Shown: positions 16,026 through 23,271, counted from the first letter of the stretch. The stretch is DNA of 33,521 nt from Nanobdellota archaeon (GCA_021802105.1 JAKAAW010000007.1:1-33521), one strand, 5' to 3'. Program-made: numbers and translations. Notes: generated by a model from the sequence alone, not told the origin.

Positions 16026-16244
16026 CTACTTTGTAGAGTGTGCTATTATGAACTCTTCTACTTTCTTCTCCTTAAAGAGTTTTGTAATATAACCAGCTAT
16101 CTTGTTTCTTATCGTTTTTTCTGTAGAGACTATCCCGTTCAAAGCCTGCTTGTTAGCTTCAAAATCATCACTGAACGAACCTTTGTACCTCTTTAGTACC
16201 TCTATCACAGTCTGCCTTATTGTCTTTCCTCTTATTCTTCCCAT
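16026..16244 (-). CDS. rps17e: Small ribosomal subunit protein eS17
   Basis: A 72-aa ribosomal protein S17e. The opening MGRIRGKTIRQTVIEVLKRYKGSFSDDFEANKQAL and the IRNKIAGYITKL motif are diagnostic for archaeal/eukaryotic eS17. It stands alone on the minus strand. On that strand an ATTTAAATAG TATA box lies about 26-35 bp before the ATG, so the mRNA should be leaderless. Confidence 0.95.
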   Translation of the reverse strand: MGRIRGKTIRQTVIEVLKRYKGSFSDDFEANKQALNGIVSTEKTIRNKIAGYITKLFKEKKVEEFIIAHSTK

Positions 16245-16391
16245 TTTCTATTAACGGTACGTCTGGCTATTTAAATGTTCCCCTTTTTATGATTTTGAGG
16301 ATAAAACTCTTCCGCCAAAATGTCAAAAAATAGCTGCCACTCTATACCAAAGTATCTAAGTATGTAGAGGCACAGACGTCATCAGATATGT

Positions 16392-16886
16392 TTACTTCGC
16401 AAACCTGATGTAAATCCTGCGGTATAGCAGCAGCACGGATAAAACTAGGACCGCTATTGTTGCAAGGTATATGTATAGAAATGGGGAAGCCGCGCTGTCA
16501 TTCATGCCAGAACCTATTGAAATCGTTAAAAGAAAACTTAAGAAACCCACCACTGCTAGCGCAAGAGCATGCACCGTAAATATCATGCTGAATGCTATGC
16601 TCTGTTTGTTTGCGTTTTTTTGCTCTCCAAGATGATAGAACAGTGAAGGGAGATTCATGAGATAAGGATATCTTTCAAATAACGTGTACCTATACCGGAT
16701 TATTAAAAGCAGTAACACCGAAACGCAGGTGAATACGAAAGGCACTATTAATATGGTGGTCCTGCTGGCGTTCCTGAAATAATAAATTCCTGCGAACCAG
16801 GCAAAAAGAATAAGCGATAATCCAACGGCAATAAGGACCTTGGCTATACCTTCTAGCCCATATCTCTTAAGCATTCTACTTGCCAT
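16392..16886 (-). CDS. Four-helix membrane protein, unknown function
   Basis: A 164-aa integral membrane protein with four predicted helices in two pairs: IAKVLIAVGLSLILFAWFAGIYYF, ILIVPFVFTCVSVLLLLII, AFSMIFTVHALALAVVGFLSFLLTI and FLYIYLATIAVLVLSVLLLYRR. A short basic loop with LFERYPYLMNLPSLFYHLGEQKNANKQ separates the pairs. I do not recognise the family. It diverges from the padR-ABC operon, and a TATA-like AAGTATAAATGG is upstream on the minus strand. It could be functionally linked to the exporter only by proximity. Confidence 0.75.
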   Translation of the reverse strand: MASRMLKRYGLEGIAKVLIAVGLSLILFAWFAGIYYFRNASRTTILIVPFVFTCVSVLLLLIIRYRYTLFERYPYLMNLPSLFYHLGEQKNANKQSIAFSMIFTVHALALAVVGFLSFLLTISIGSGMNDSAASPFLYIYLATIAVLVLSVLLLYRRIYIRFAK

Positions 16887-16983
16887 AAGAACTATTCATA
16901 GCTGACCATTTATACTTTCTTATTGCTATCGAAATCGTCACCGAACTTGGCGTGGCACGCTTCTAAAAGTATTTATATGCAGG

Positions 16984-17013
16984 ATATCTAAAAACGATAT
17001 CGGTTTTCGATAT
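16984..17013 (+). promoter_or_regulatory. Dyad operator overlapping the padR start
   Basis: A 30-bp inverted repeat centred on CGATATCG with arms ATATC-N-AAAA and TTTT-N-GATAT; 13 of 15 base pairs match. It extends over the first two bases of the PadR start codon and follows a TTTATATG TATA box (about 16972-16979), so a bound dimer would cover the transcription start. The position and symmetry fit autorepression by PadR. Confidence 0.7.
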
Positions 17014-17458
17014 GTTTGAACACGGGAATTTCGGGCAGTTTGGCACGCACAGAGAAATTGGATTAAGGTACTGGGTACTCACAATGCTCTACAAGGATGA
17101 TGCGACGGGCGCAATGATTATGGACAGGATGGAAAAGCAGTCGATGGGTTTCTGGAGGCCTTCACCAGGCAGCGTGTACCCTCTTTTAAGTAAGATGGCA
17201 TCAGACGGCGAACTGGAATTGAGTATGAAAGGTGGCAAGAAATATTATAAGATAACAGAGAAAGGTAAAGATGTGATAAACAGCTCGTGGTTCCCGTGGA
17301 AGAATTTTATAGAACCACAAGATACAAGCTTAGAGAAGACTATAAAGGAGATAGAGAATGATGTCGAGTACCTTTTGGAGAAATCAGAGGATATAAAGAA
17401 GAATCCTTCTATGATGGTCAAACTGAGAAGGATCACGGACAAGCTTAAGAAAGTATAA
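17012..17458 (+). CDS. PadR-family transcriptional regulator
   Basis: A 148-aa winged-helix repressor. GLRYWVLTMLYKDDATGAMIMDRMEKQSMGFWRPSPGSVYPLLSKMASDGELEL followed by GGKKYYKITEKGKDVI is the PadR N-terminal DNA-binding domain. The C-terminal helices (SLEKTIKEIENDVEYLLEKSEDIKKN) form the dimerisation part. PadR proteins commonly control adjacent multidrug exporters, and here the ABC genes begin two bases after its stop. It is likely released by an exporter substrate; the ligand is unknown. Confidence 0.93.
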   Translation: MFEHGNFGQFGTHREIGLRYWVLTMLYKDDATGAMIMDRMEKQSMGFWRPSPGSVYPLLSKMASDGELELSMKGGKKYYKITEKGKDVINSSWFPWKNFIEPQDTSLEKTIKEIENDVEYLLEKSEDIKKNPSMMVKLRRITDKLKKV

Positions 17459-17460
17459 TT

Positions 17461-18459
17461 ATGGATATAATACACGTTAAAAATCTTTCAAAGGTTTACA
17501 ACGGCAAAGTGAAAGCAGTGGACAAGATATCCTTCAATGTCAAGGAAGGGGAGATATTCGGTTTTTTGGGACCTAATGGCGCAGGTAAAACAACGACGAT
17601 AAAGATGCTCACGACTCTTATATCTCCCACAGCAGGGGACGCAAAGGTTTTCGGATACAGTATAACTAGAGAGGCGAACAAAGTAAGGGCATCGGTAGGT
17701 GTAGTGCCGCAGCAATTCACGGCCGATGAGGACCTAACCGGGTTTGATAACATGCTTCTCATGGCAGACTTATATGGTATTTCCAGAAAAATATCGAAAC
17801 AAAGGATAATAGAGTTGATGAGATTGGTCGACCTAGAATCTGCCGTGAAAAGAAAGGTTGGAACTTATTCAGGAGGCATGAGGAGGAGATTGGAGCTCGC
17901 TATAGGGCTTGTAAATCACCCAAGAGTGCTTTTCCTAGATGAACCTACACTCGGTTTGGATGTTCAAACTAGGACAGCCGTATGGGATTACATAAGAAAG
18001 ATGAAGAAAGATTACAACATGACTCTGTTCATGACAACACACTATCTGGAAGAGGCGGATTCGCTGTGCGACAGGGTAGCGATAATAGATCATGGCAGGA
18101 TAATAAAGATAGATTCTCCAGATAGGCTGAAAGCTAGTATAGGAGGAGATATAATCCAGCTAACAATCAGCAATGAGAAAGCCGACTTAAAAGGCGTCTT
18201 GAAGAGAGTCGTAGGTGTAAAAGAAGTAAAGAGAAGCGGCCGAGAATATAGGCTAAAGGTAAAATCAGCCGAAACAGTCGCACCTAAACTAATGGTGCTG
18301 ATAAGCTCCAAAGGGTACAAGGTTACAAAGCTGTCAATGACAAAACCAACCTTGGATGAAGTCTACCTAGACTACACTGGCAGATCACTCAGGGAAGAGG
18401 AAACTAGTTCTGGTGATTCAATGCTGCAGCGCAGAACCATGAGGCTAAGCAGGAGTTGA
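17461..18459 (+). CDS. ABC transporter ATP-binding protein, DrrA-like
   Basis: A 332-aa nucleotide-binding subunit of an ABC-2 exporter. Walker A GPNGAGKTTT (~residues 37-46), Q-loop VGVVPQQF, signature TYSGGMRRRLELA, Walker B LFLDEPTLGLD and the switch histidine in MTTHYLEEAD are all present, so it should be an active ATPase. The ~100-residue C-terminal extension resembles the DrrA/CcmA-type domain of drug or polysaccharide exporters. Its permease partner begins directly after the stop, and the upstream padR gene suggests a stress- or drug-induced system. Confidence 0.94.
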   Translation: MDIIHVKNLSKVYNGKVKAVDKISFNVKEGEIFGFLGPNGAGKTTTIKMLTTLISPTAGDAKVFGYSITREANKVRASVGVVPQQFTADEDLTGFDNMLLMADLYGISRKISKQRIIELMRLVDLESAVKRKVGTYSGGMRRRLELAIGLVNHPRVLFLDEPTLGLDVQTRTAVWDYIRKMKKDYNMTLFMTTHYLEEADSLCDRVAIIDHGRIIKIDSPDRLKASIGGDIIQLTISNEKADLKGVLKRVVGVKEVKRSGREYRLKVKSAETVAPKLMVLISSKGYKVTKLSMTKPTLDEVYLDYTGRSLREEETSSGDSMLQRRTMRLSRS

Positions 18460-18460
18460 T

Positions 18461-19357
18461 ATGAGAAACAGAGAAGTTTACAGAACAACAGGCAAGATCT
18501 CTCTGCCCCACTTCTTCAGAAGTCTGTGGTCACTCACTAACAGGGATTTAAAGAAATGGTACCTCGCGCCTGCCATATTGATACTGTCGCTCATACAACC
18601 AGTCGTCTGGCTCGGGCTTTTTGGGAAAGCTTTCAACTTCGGCAGCATCTTCACCAGCAGCTCGTTCAACATACCAGGTCTAAGCATCCCCAAATCCGTG
18701 TTGGACTCTCTTGGGAACACTCTGCTCACTCAAACCTTCGGTACAACAAGCTATTTCTCCTTCCTTGCAGTTGGAATGCTCGCGTTTATAGTCCTATTCA
18801 CGTCTATGTTCAGCGGCATGTCTGTCGTTTGGGACAGACGGTTTGGATTTTTAGATAAGCTATTAACAACGCCGGTTCCAAGAGGGTCCATAGTCCTGAG
18901 CAAGATACTCAACAGCGTAATAAGGGCGCTGATACAGGCCGCGGTGGTGCTTGTGATAGCAGTTCTTTTGGGGATGTCGCTGTCGCATATATCCGTTGTA
19001 GGGGTGCTTATCACTTTCGGCGCGTTGTTCCTGCTGGCTTTTGGGATGTCTTCCCTTTTTGTGCTTCTTGCACTACACTCGAAAGACTGGCAGTCAGTGA
19101 CAGCAATAGCCAACCTGCTGAACCTGCCGCTGCTGTTCACAAGCAATGCCTTTTTTCCTGTATCGGCAATGCCGTCGTGGCTGCGGGTAATAGCTAACGT
19201 GAATCCTGTAAGCTTCGCTATAGACATAGGCAGAAACGCTTTGATAGGCATACCTTCAACAATGCCGATTGCCTACGAGTTCTTGTACTTAGGGGTATTT
19301 GCTGTAGCATTGGGTGTTATAAGCATTATCCTTTCGTGGAGATTACTCAAGGGTTGA
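18461..19357 (+). CDS. ABC-2 type permease, DrrB-like
   Basis: A 298-aa membrane subunit with six predicted helices. WSLTNRDLKKWYLAPAILILSLIQPVVWLGLFGKAF is the typical ABC-2 N-terminal region. The internal sequence VWDRRFGFLDKLLTTPVPRGSIVLSKI is the conserved coupling-helix region of drug/polysaccharide ABC-2 exporters (family pattern E..G.l..ll..P..r). The FFPVSAMPSWLRVIANVNPVSFAIDIGR segment is the characteristic C-terminal block. It completes the padR-ATPase-permease operon. Confidence 0.94.
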   Translation: MRNREVYRTTGKISLPHFFRSLWSLTNRDLKKWYLAPAILILSLIQPVVWLGLFGKAFNFGSIFTSSSFNIPGLSIPKSVLDSLGNTLLTQTFGTTSYFSFLAVGMLAFIVLFTSMFSGMSVVWDRRFGFLDKLLTTPVPRGSIVLSKILNSVIRALIQAAVVLVIAVLLGMSLSHISVVGVLITFGALFLLAFGMSSLFVLLALHSKDWQSVTAIANLLNLPLLFTSNAFFPVSAMPSWLRVIANVNPVSFAIDIGRNALIGIPSTMPIAYEFLYLGVFAVALGVISIILSWRLLKG

Positions 19358-19373
19358 CAGTTCAAGAATACCT

Positions 19374-19589
19374 CTATAGAACTATTTGGTTGTCGGTCGC
19401 CCAAGAAAGCAGCTTTATAATATCTTCGAGCGAATATTTTCGCGCCTCATCCGGTATGGCTTCAAGCAGCGTTTCAAGCTTAGGAATGTACTGTTTGAGT
19501 TCAGAGGGTATAACGGAATAAGCCTTTACTAAAGAGGTCAAGATTACCTCTGCATCGCCGTTTGTTATCTTAGTCCCTATAAAGCCCAT
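19374..19589 (-). CDS. Small hypothetical protein (71 aa)
   Basis: A soluble, helical small protein (GDAEVILTSLVKAYSVIPSELKQYIPKLETLLEAIPDEARKYSLEDIIKLL). I do not recognise it. It starts six bases after the stop of a small membrane protein on the same strand, so the two are likely co-transcribed, and it is convergent with the ABC permease 16 bp away. A short plus-strand ORF covers part of it, but only this frame has protein-like periodic helices. Confidence 0.5.
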   Translation of the reverse strand: MGFIGTKITNGDAEVILTSLVKAYSVIPSELKQYIPKLETLLEAIPDEARKYSLEDIIKLLSWATDNQIVL

Positions 19590-19595
19590 ACGCTT

Positions 19596-19820
19596 TTAGT
19601 AGTATTTGAAATACTTGCCTAGTTTCTGGCGGAAACCTACAAATAGGATTATCAGGAAACCCAAAACCATCACGCCCATTGATGTATAGGCGGTGCTTGT
19701 TGGGATATAACCAAATGCCGAAGTAAGAGCGGATGTAACCTGTGGTATATTCACTCCAGTAAGCACTATCGCTCCAACTGCTACTAGAACCAAACCTGCA
19801 ATAAATCCTGCCCAGTGCAT
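19596..19820 (-). CDS. Small two-helix membrane protein (74 aa)
   Basis: Two hydrophobic helices (WAGFIAGLVLVAVGAIVLTGV and SMGVMVLGFLIILFVGF) flank a Ser/Thr-rich loop, with a basic aromatic tail (RQKLGKYFKYY). I prefer this frame over the overlapping 93-aa frame in the track, which lacks a coherent membrane pattern. Family unknown. It is upstream of, and probably co-transcribed with, the 71-aa protein. Confidence 0.6.
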   Translation of the reverse strand: MHWAGFIAGLVLVAVGAIVLTGVNIPQVTSALTSAFGYIPTSTAYTSMGVMVLGFLIILFVGFRQKLGKYFKYY

Positions 19821-19908
19821 ACAATACTATGAAAAGCTCTGAATTTAACACTTTCTCTCGGCCTGTAACGTATTTATCTGATGCATAACAGGATAAGGTA
19901 TATTTAAT

Positions 19909-20397
19909 ATGTTGAAGAAAAAATGTGCTTCTTGTGGAGTGCCTCTAGATAAAGATTGGAATTTCTGCCCCAACTGTGGTGCCTCATTGAGAGGGGTTCA
20001 GGGTGGAACTGGAGGAGGTCTTGACATAAACAAAATGGTGCAGCAGATGGTAGGCCCCCTTCTTAATACTATGATGGGAGGAATGTTTCAAACACAGGCG
20101 CAACCAAAGCACACTCATAGGAACCCACTGGAAAAACGCACTGAACCTATAGAAGAAGTTATAGAACCAGAGGAAGCCGTAACCGACTTGCGAGATAGCG
20201 TCGCACACGTAATTACTTTGCCGGAGGTAAAGAGCAAATCTGATATAAACATAATCAAGATGGAAAATTCTATAGAGGTCAGAGCCGTGGTAGGTAAAAA
20301 GCTGTATTTGAAAATAATAAAAAGGGAGAAAGGAGAGGGCATTCTGTCCGAAGAATTCTCAAAAGGGAATCTTGTAATAGTGCTAAAGAAAATTTGA
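19909..20397 (+). CDS. Zinc-ribbon protein with Hsp20-like C-terminal domain
   Basis: A 162-aa two-domain protein. The N-terminus is a zinc ribbon (CASCGVPLDKDWNFCPNCGASL), followed by a Gly/Met-rich flexible linker with MVQQMVGPLLNTMMGGMF. The last ~75 residues (RDSVAHVITLPEVKSKSDINIIKMENSIEVRAVVGKKLYLKIIKREKGEGILSEEFSKGNLVIVLKKI) follow the beta-sandwich pattern of the alpha-crystallin/Hsp20 or p23-like fold. This suggests a chaperone-like or adaptor role; inference only. A small hairpin with a T-tract follows the stop. Confidence 0.78.
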   Translation: MLKKKCASCGVPLDKDWNFCPNCGASLRGVQGGTGGGLDINKMVQQMVGPLLNTMMGGMFQTQAQPKHTHRNPLEKRTEPIEEVIEPEEAVTDLRDSVAHVITLPEVKSKSDINIIKMENSIEVRAVVGKKLYLKIIKREKGEGILSEEFSKGNLVIVLKKI

Positions 20398-20414
20398 CCG
20401 TAAAACACGGTTTT
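20398..20414 (+). terminator. Putative terminator hairpin with T-tract
   Basis: CCGT-AAAAC-ACGG followed by TTTT immediately after the stop of the zinc-ribbon/Hsp20-like gene, then an A/T-rich stretch. The four-base stem is short, so the T-tract may be the more important part in an archaeon. Confidence 0.4.
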
Positions 20415-20449
20415 AAAATTAAATAAAAAATAAAAAAACGAAAAGGGGT

Positions 20450-20581
20450 TTATTCGAAGTCTTCGTCTGTATCGTCATCCTCTCCATCAAACTCGTCATC
20501 AAAGGAATCGTCTGCTTGTTCGTTCTCCTCGATAACGTCTTCATTTATCTCTTCATTTTTTTTCATAGGCTTTTTTACCAT
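20450..20581 (-). CDS. Very acidic 43-aa mini-protein
   Basis: This gene is too short for the ORF track. On the minus strand an ATG at 20581 is preceded by a clear Shine-Dalgarno sequence (GGAGGT, 4 nt from the ATG). It opens a frame with a basic start MVKKPMKKNEE and a strongly acidic remainder (ADDSFDDEFDGEDDDTDEDFE) ending in TAA. The composition (over 40% Asp+Glu) and the ribosome-binding site make a real small protein likely. Such acidic tails are seen in DNA-mimic proteins, histone chaperones and RNA polymerase-associated peptides, but no family can be assigned. It diverges from rnp4, with a perfect palindrome in the shared upstream region. Confidence 0.7.
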   Translation of the reverse strand: MVKKPMKKNEEINEDVIEENEQADDSFDDEFDGEDDDTDEDFE

Positions 20582-20671
20582 CCTACCTCCATTTTTTGTC
20601 GCTGCGTTCTTTTCAGAACACAACACTTTTTAAGAGAATTGCTTTCCTTAAATACATTTCCAAAACGTGAA

Positions 20672-20690
20672 TTTTGTAAATATTACAAAA
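20672..20690. promoter_or_regulatory. Perfect 19-bp palindrome, candidate operator
   Basis: TTTTGTAAATATTACAAAA has perfect 8-bp arms around ATA. It is located between the acidic mini-gene (minus) and rnp4 (plus), about 10-18 bp before a TTTTTAATA TATA-like box of rnp4, so it could control either direction. Confidence 0.6.
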
Positions 20691-20733
20691 CAAACAAGCG
20701 TTTTTAATACAAGGAATATATATAGTAATTGTT

Positions 20734-21036
20734 ATGCTCAGAAAAAAGAACAAAAACGCTTTTGAAAGGGATTATAACTTCCTTGTCAAAGAAGCCCTAA
20801 AACTGTATGACACTGACAGAAAATTGTCCGACAGATATGCGTACATAGCGTACAGGATTTATCTGTCAAAAAAACTCGATTTATCAAAGGATAAAAAGCT
20901 TTTAATATGCAGACGCTGCAATAGAATCCTTATACCTGGCAGAACCGCAGTTGTCAGACTTAAAAATAAAAGCATAACGTATAAATGCTTAAATTGCGGT
21001 AATGTGAGAAAAGTGAGATATGATAAGAGCAAGTGA
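20734..21036 (+). CDS. rnp4: RNase P protein component 4 (Rpp21/Rpr2 family)
   Basis: A 100-aa Rpp21-type RNase P subunit, which pairs with Rpp29 on the specificity domain of the RNA to aid pre-tRNA 5' processing. The N-terminal helices (DYNFLVKEALKLYDTDRKLSDRYAYIAYRIYLSKKLDL) contain the family pattern of a helix ending in R-A-...-R. The C-terminal zinc ribbon is CRRCNRILIPGRTAVVRLKNKSITYKCLNCGNVRKV, with CxxC...CxxC. It starts the ribosomal/translation cluster; the RNA partner is encoded at 7296. A TTTTTAATA TATA-like box lies 25-33 bp upstream. Confidence 0.93.
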   Translation: MLRKKNKNAFERDYNFLVKEALKLYDTDRKLSDRYAYIAYRIYLSKKLDLSKDKKLLICRRCNRILIPGRTAVVRLKNKSITYKCLNCGNVRKVRYDKSK

Positions 21037-21448
21037 TGTAAATCAGATTGACCTCGTAAATTCGCTGGCGGAAGAGCTAAAGAAGGAGAAACTTCTTACA
21101 CCACCAAGCTGGTCCAAATTCGTGAAGACAGGCTCGTCAAAAGATAGGATCCCTTCACAGGAAGACTGGTGGTACCTTAGAGGAGCCAGCATCCTTAGAA
21201 GAATGTATCTCGATAACAGGCCGATAGGGGTCAACAGGCTGAGAAGAGTCTACGGAGACAAAGAGAAGAACAGGTACAGCGGAAAGCACTTTCAGCCAGC
21301 GGGCGGAGCGATAATAAGGAAACTGCTCCAGCAGCTTGAGCAGTCAGGCCTAATAATGAAAGTGAAGATACAAAACAGGCCTGGCAGAAGGATAGCACCA
21401 AAGGGGATATCACTCTCCGACAAGACAGCCAAGAAGGTGGCTAAATAA
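21020..21448 (+). CDS. rps19e: Small ribosomal subunit protein eS19
   Basis: A 142-aa S19e protein required for 30S head assembly. The signatures are TPPSWSKFVKTG, DWWYLRGASILRRMYLDNRPIGVNRLRRVYG, and RYSGKHFQPAGGAIIRKLLQQLEQSGLI. The start overlaps the end of rnp4 by 17 bp in another frame; no later start preserves the N-terminal helix, so the overlap is accepted. Co-transcribed with rnp4 and PDCD5, the usual archaeal arrangement. Confidence 0.96.
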   Translation: MIRASDVNQIDLVNSLAEELKKEKLLTPPSWSKFVKTGSSKDRIPSQEDWWYLRGASILRRMYLDNRPIGVNRLRRVYGDKEKNRYSGKHFQPAGGAIIRKLLQQLEQSGLIMKVKIQNRPGRRIAPKGISLSDKTAKKVAK

Positions 21449-21449
21449 T

Positions 21450-21731
21450 ATGCAGATTAAGAATCCAGAAGAGATTGAGCAGAAAAAGAGAGTGGATTCC
21501 CTTAAACAGGAGATATTTACGAAGTACCTTACAAAAGAAGCGAGAGAGCGCCTCGGTAGTATACGCTATGCACATCCGGAGACCGCTGAAAATGTGGAGA
21601 ACATGATACTCCAGGCTGCGTTGTCAAACAAGCTAAAGGGAGTTATAGATGACAAGAAGTTAAAGGAACTTCTTGAAGCCATATCTGTCGAGAAAAAGGA
21701 GAGCAGGATAACGTTTAACAGGAAAATATGA
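21450..21731 (+). CDS. PDCD5-family DNA-binding protein (TFAR19-like)
   Basis: A 93-aa small helical protein of the PDCD5 family, conserved in archaea beside eS19. The basic triple-helical core EEIEQKKRVDSLKQEIFTKYLTKEARERLGSIRYAHPETAENVENMILQAALSNKLKGVIDDKKLKELLEAI is characteristic. Its precise archaeal role is unknown; the fold binds nucleic acid in vitro for some members. Its stop overlaps the eL39 start (ATGA). Confidence 0.94.
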   Translation: MQIKNPEEIEQKKRVDSLKQEIFTKYLTKEARERLGSIRYAHPETAENVENMILQAALSNKLKGVIDDKKLKELLEAISVEKKESRITFNRKI

Positions 21732-21874
21732 GCAGGAATAAAACAGCGGTTACTAAGAGAAAACTCATAAAGAGGGCGCGTAAGGTAAGTAGACCGCCGG
21801 TCTTCGCACAGCTAAGGAAATATGGTACAAGGAGGATGGACAGGTCCAGACTCAACCAGAACGTCGGTAGGTGA
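21728..21874 (+). CDS. rpl39e: Large ribosomal subunit protein eL39
   Basis: A 48-aa basic protein not listed in the ORF track because of its length. It reads MSRNKTAVTKRKLIKRARK, then RPPVFAQLRKYGTRR, then a Lys/Arg-rich end, matching the MSRNKP...KRLAKA...VP pattern of eL39, which lines the exit tunnel. The ATG overlaps the PDCD5 stop and its own TGA overlaps the GTG start of eL31, fitting the cluster order known in archaea. Confidence 0.92.
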   Translation: MSRNKTAVTKRKLIKRARKVSRPPVFAQLRKYGTRRMDRSRLNQNVGR

Positions 21875-22146
21875 ATATGACAGAACAAAAAATAATGACG
21901 GTTCACCTAAGAAAAGCGATGGAGGGTGTACCGAGGTACAAGAAAGCAGCAGCAGCAGCAAAGTTCCTATCAAAATTCGTTAAGAAACATATGAAGGCAA
22001 GTGAAGTCAAGATGGCTATACCGGTAAACGATGAGATATTCAAAAATGGAATGCAGAACCCTCCTGTTAGGATAAGAGTCGTCTGCATAAAGGACGATAA
22101 GAATACCGTAAAGATAGACGTTATAAAGACTGAAGAGACCAAATAG
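21871..22146 (+). CDS. rpl31e: Large ribosomal subunit protein eL31
   Basis: An 91-aa L31e protein near the exit-tunnel rim. The signature TVHLRKAMEGVPRYKKAAAAAKFLSKFVKKHMKASEVKMAIPVNDEIFKNG is clear. The track start is a GTG overlapping the eL39 stop by four bases; an ATG six bases later (MTEQKIM) is equally plausible. In many archaea the next gene is eIF6, which is missing here; prefoldin alpha follows directly. Confidence 0.95.
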   Translation: MNMTEQKIMTVHLRKAMEGVPRYKKAAAAAKFLSKFVKKHMKASEVKMAIPVNDEIFKNGMQNPPVRIRVVCIKDDKNTVKIDVIKTEETK

Positions 22147-22147
22147 T

Positions 22148-22576
22148 ATGGAAAGCAGAGAGGAAGATCTCAGCAAGAGATTAATGGAGATAGAGTACAT
22201 AAGGCGAGAGCTGGAAAACTACATCAATGCCATAAATACTCTGCAACTTACACAGGAATCTCTCAGCGGGTCTTTATCCGGCCTAGGCGAGTTAAAGCAT
22301 GGCGACAAGGACGTAATGATACCTTATGCTCCTGATATATTCTTCAAAGGAGTTATAAACGATTCTTCATCTGCCCTAGTTAACTTAGGCAGTAACATCT
22401 TCAAACAGATGAACATAGAAGCGATAAAGAAAAAGTTAGAGAGCGACCTTAACGAAGTGGAGACGAATATAAGCCAGGTCGCGCAGGTAATACAAAAACT
22501 TCAGCAGGACGGTATAAGACTAGAACAGGAAGCCAACAAATTGTATGAGGAGTACAATGGCAAAGGCAACGTTTAA
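22148..22576 (+). CDS. pfdA: Prefoldin subunit alpha
   Basis: A 142-aa prefoldin alpha subunit, a hexameric co-chaperone that holds unfolded proteins for the thermosome. It has two long coiled-coil arms (residues ~5-45 and ~95-140) joined by the hairpin core TLQLTQESLSGSLSGLGELKHGDKDVMIPYAPDIFFKGVINDSSSALVNLGSNIF, the conserved alpha-subunit beta region. It starts one base after the eL31 stop. The usual eIF6 and eL18a genes between eL31 and pfdA are absent. Confidence 0.93.
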   Translation: MESREEDLSKRLMEIEYIRRELENYINAINTLQLTQESLSGSLSGLGELKHGDKDVMIPYAPDIFFKGVINDSSSALVNLGSNIFKQMNIEAIKKKLESDLNEVETNISQVAQVIQKLQQDGIRLEQEANKLYEEYNGKGNV

Positions 22577-22629
22577 CTCACAAGCTTTACAGCAAGACTT
22601 TGAACATTAATTAACTAAAATCAAATATT

Positions 22630-22644
22630 GCCCAAAAGTTGGGC
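22630..22644 (+). terminator. Hairpin downstream of pfdA
   Basis: GCCCAA-AAG-TTGGGC is a perfect six-base stem with a three-base loop, about 54 bp after the pfdA stop. It probably ends the ribosomal cluster transcript. Only a short T-containing run follows, so terminator assignment is tentative. Confidence 0.45.
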
Positions 22645-22717
22645 TTCCTGCGCATAAATTCAAATCGTTGGTAGAACCTCTCAGTAACTTTAAAAAGTCT
22701 TCATGCTATACCCATAA

Positions 22718-23271
22718 ATGGGCATTATTGAGTTCAACGAATTCGTCGGCATATTAAAAACGATTGAAAGAACAGGTTGGGTGAGAAATAATATACCTCA
22801 CCCGGAAAGTGTAGCAGAACATTCTTTTAGAACTGGGATTTTAGCTATGTTATTAGCTAAAGAGATGAATGTCGACCAACTTAAATCAATTAAAATGGCG
22901 CTCATACACGATATCGGAGAATCTATAATAGGAGAAATAGTTACTGAAAGAGCTGAATAAAAGTACCTGAAAAATTGGTACAGTCAAAAAAGAAAAAAGA
23001 AAGAGAGGCTATAAACAAGATATTTTTATCTCTTAGCAAGGAAGGAGATGAGTACACAAAACTATTTGATGAGTTTGAAGAGGACAAGACAACCGAAGCA
23101 AGATTTGTGAAACAGCTGGATAAACTGGAAATGGCTATCCAGGTATATGAATATGAAAGCAAACACGGATTAGATCTTGAAGAGTTTTATACAACCGCAA
23201 GAACCAAAATAAAAGATAAGAAACTGGTTGCAATCTTAAATGAACTAGAAAAAATGCGGAGTAAAAGATAA
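22718..23271 (+). pseudogene. HD-domain hydrolase (YfbR/HDDC2-like), split by a single-base shift
   Basis: Two ORFs together make one HD-domain phosphohydrolase of about 180 aa. The first (22718-22960) has IERTGWVRNNIPHPESVAEHSFRTGILAMLLA and the HD motif LIHDIGESIIGEI, then ends at TAA. If one base is re-read near 22957 the protein continues as IKVPEKLVQSKKKKEREAINKIF into the second ORF, which holds the usual family end EARFVKQLDKLEMAIQVYEYE. The His residues are on the first fragment and the probable last catalytic Asp on the second, so the separate products should not be active. Relatives hydrolyse 5'-nucleotides or act in nucleotide repair. The gene is inserted between pfdA and ftsY. Confidence 0.8.

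Noticed and set aside
19570-19851. 93-aa minus-strand ORF overlapping the small membrane protein
   Set aside because: The 74-aa frame has two clean transmembrane helices and sits six bases before the next gene; the 93-aa frame has no coherent pattern.
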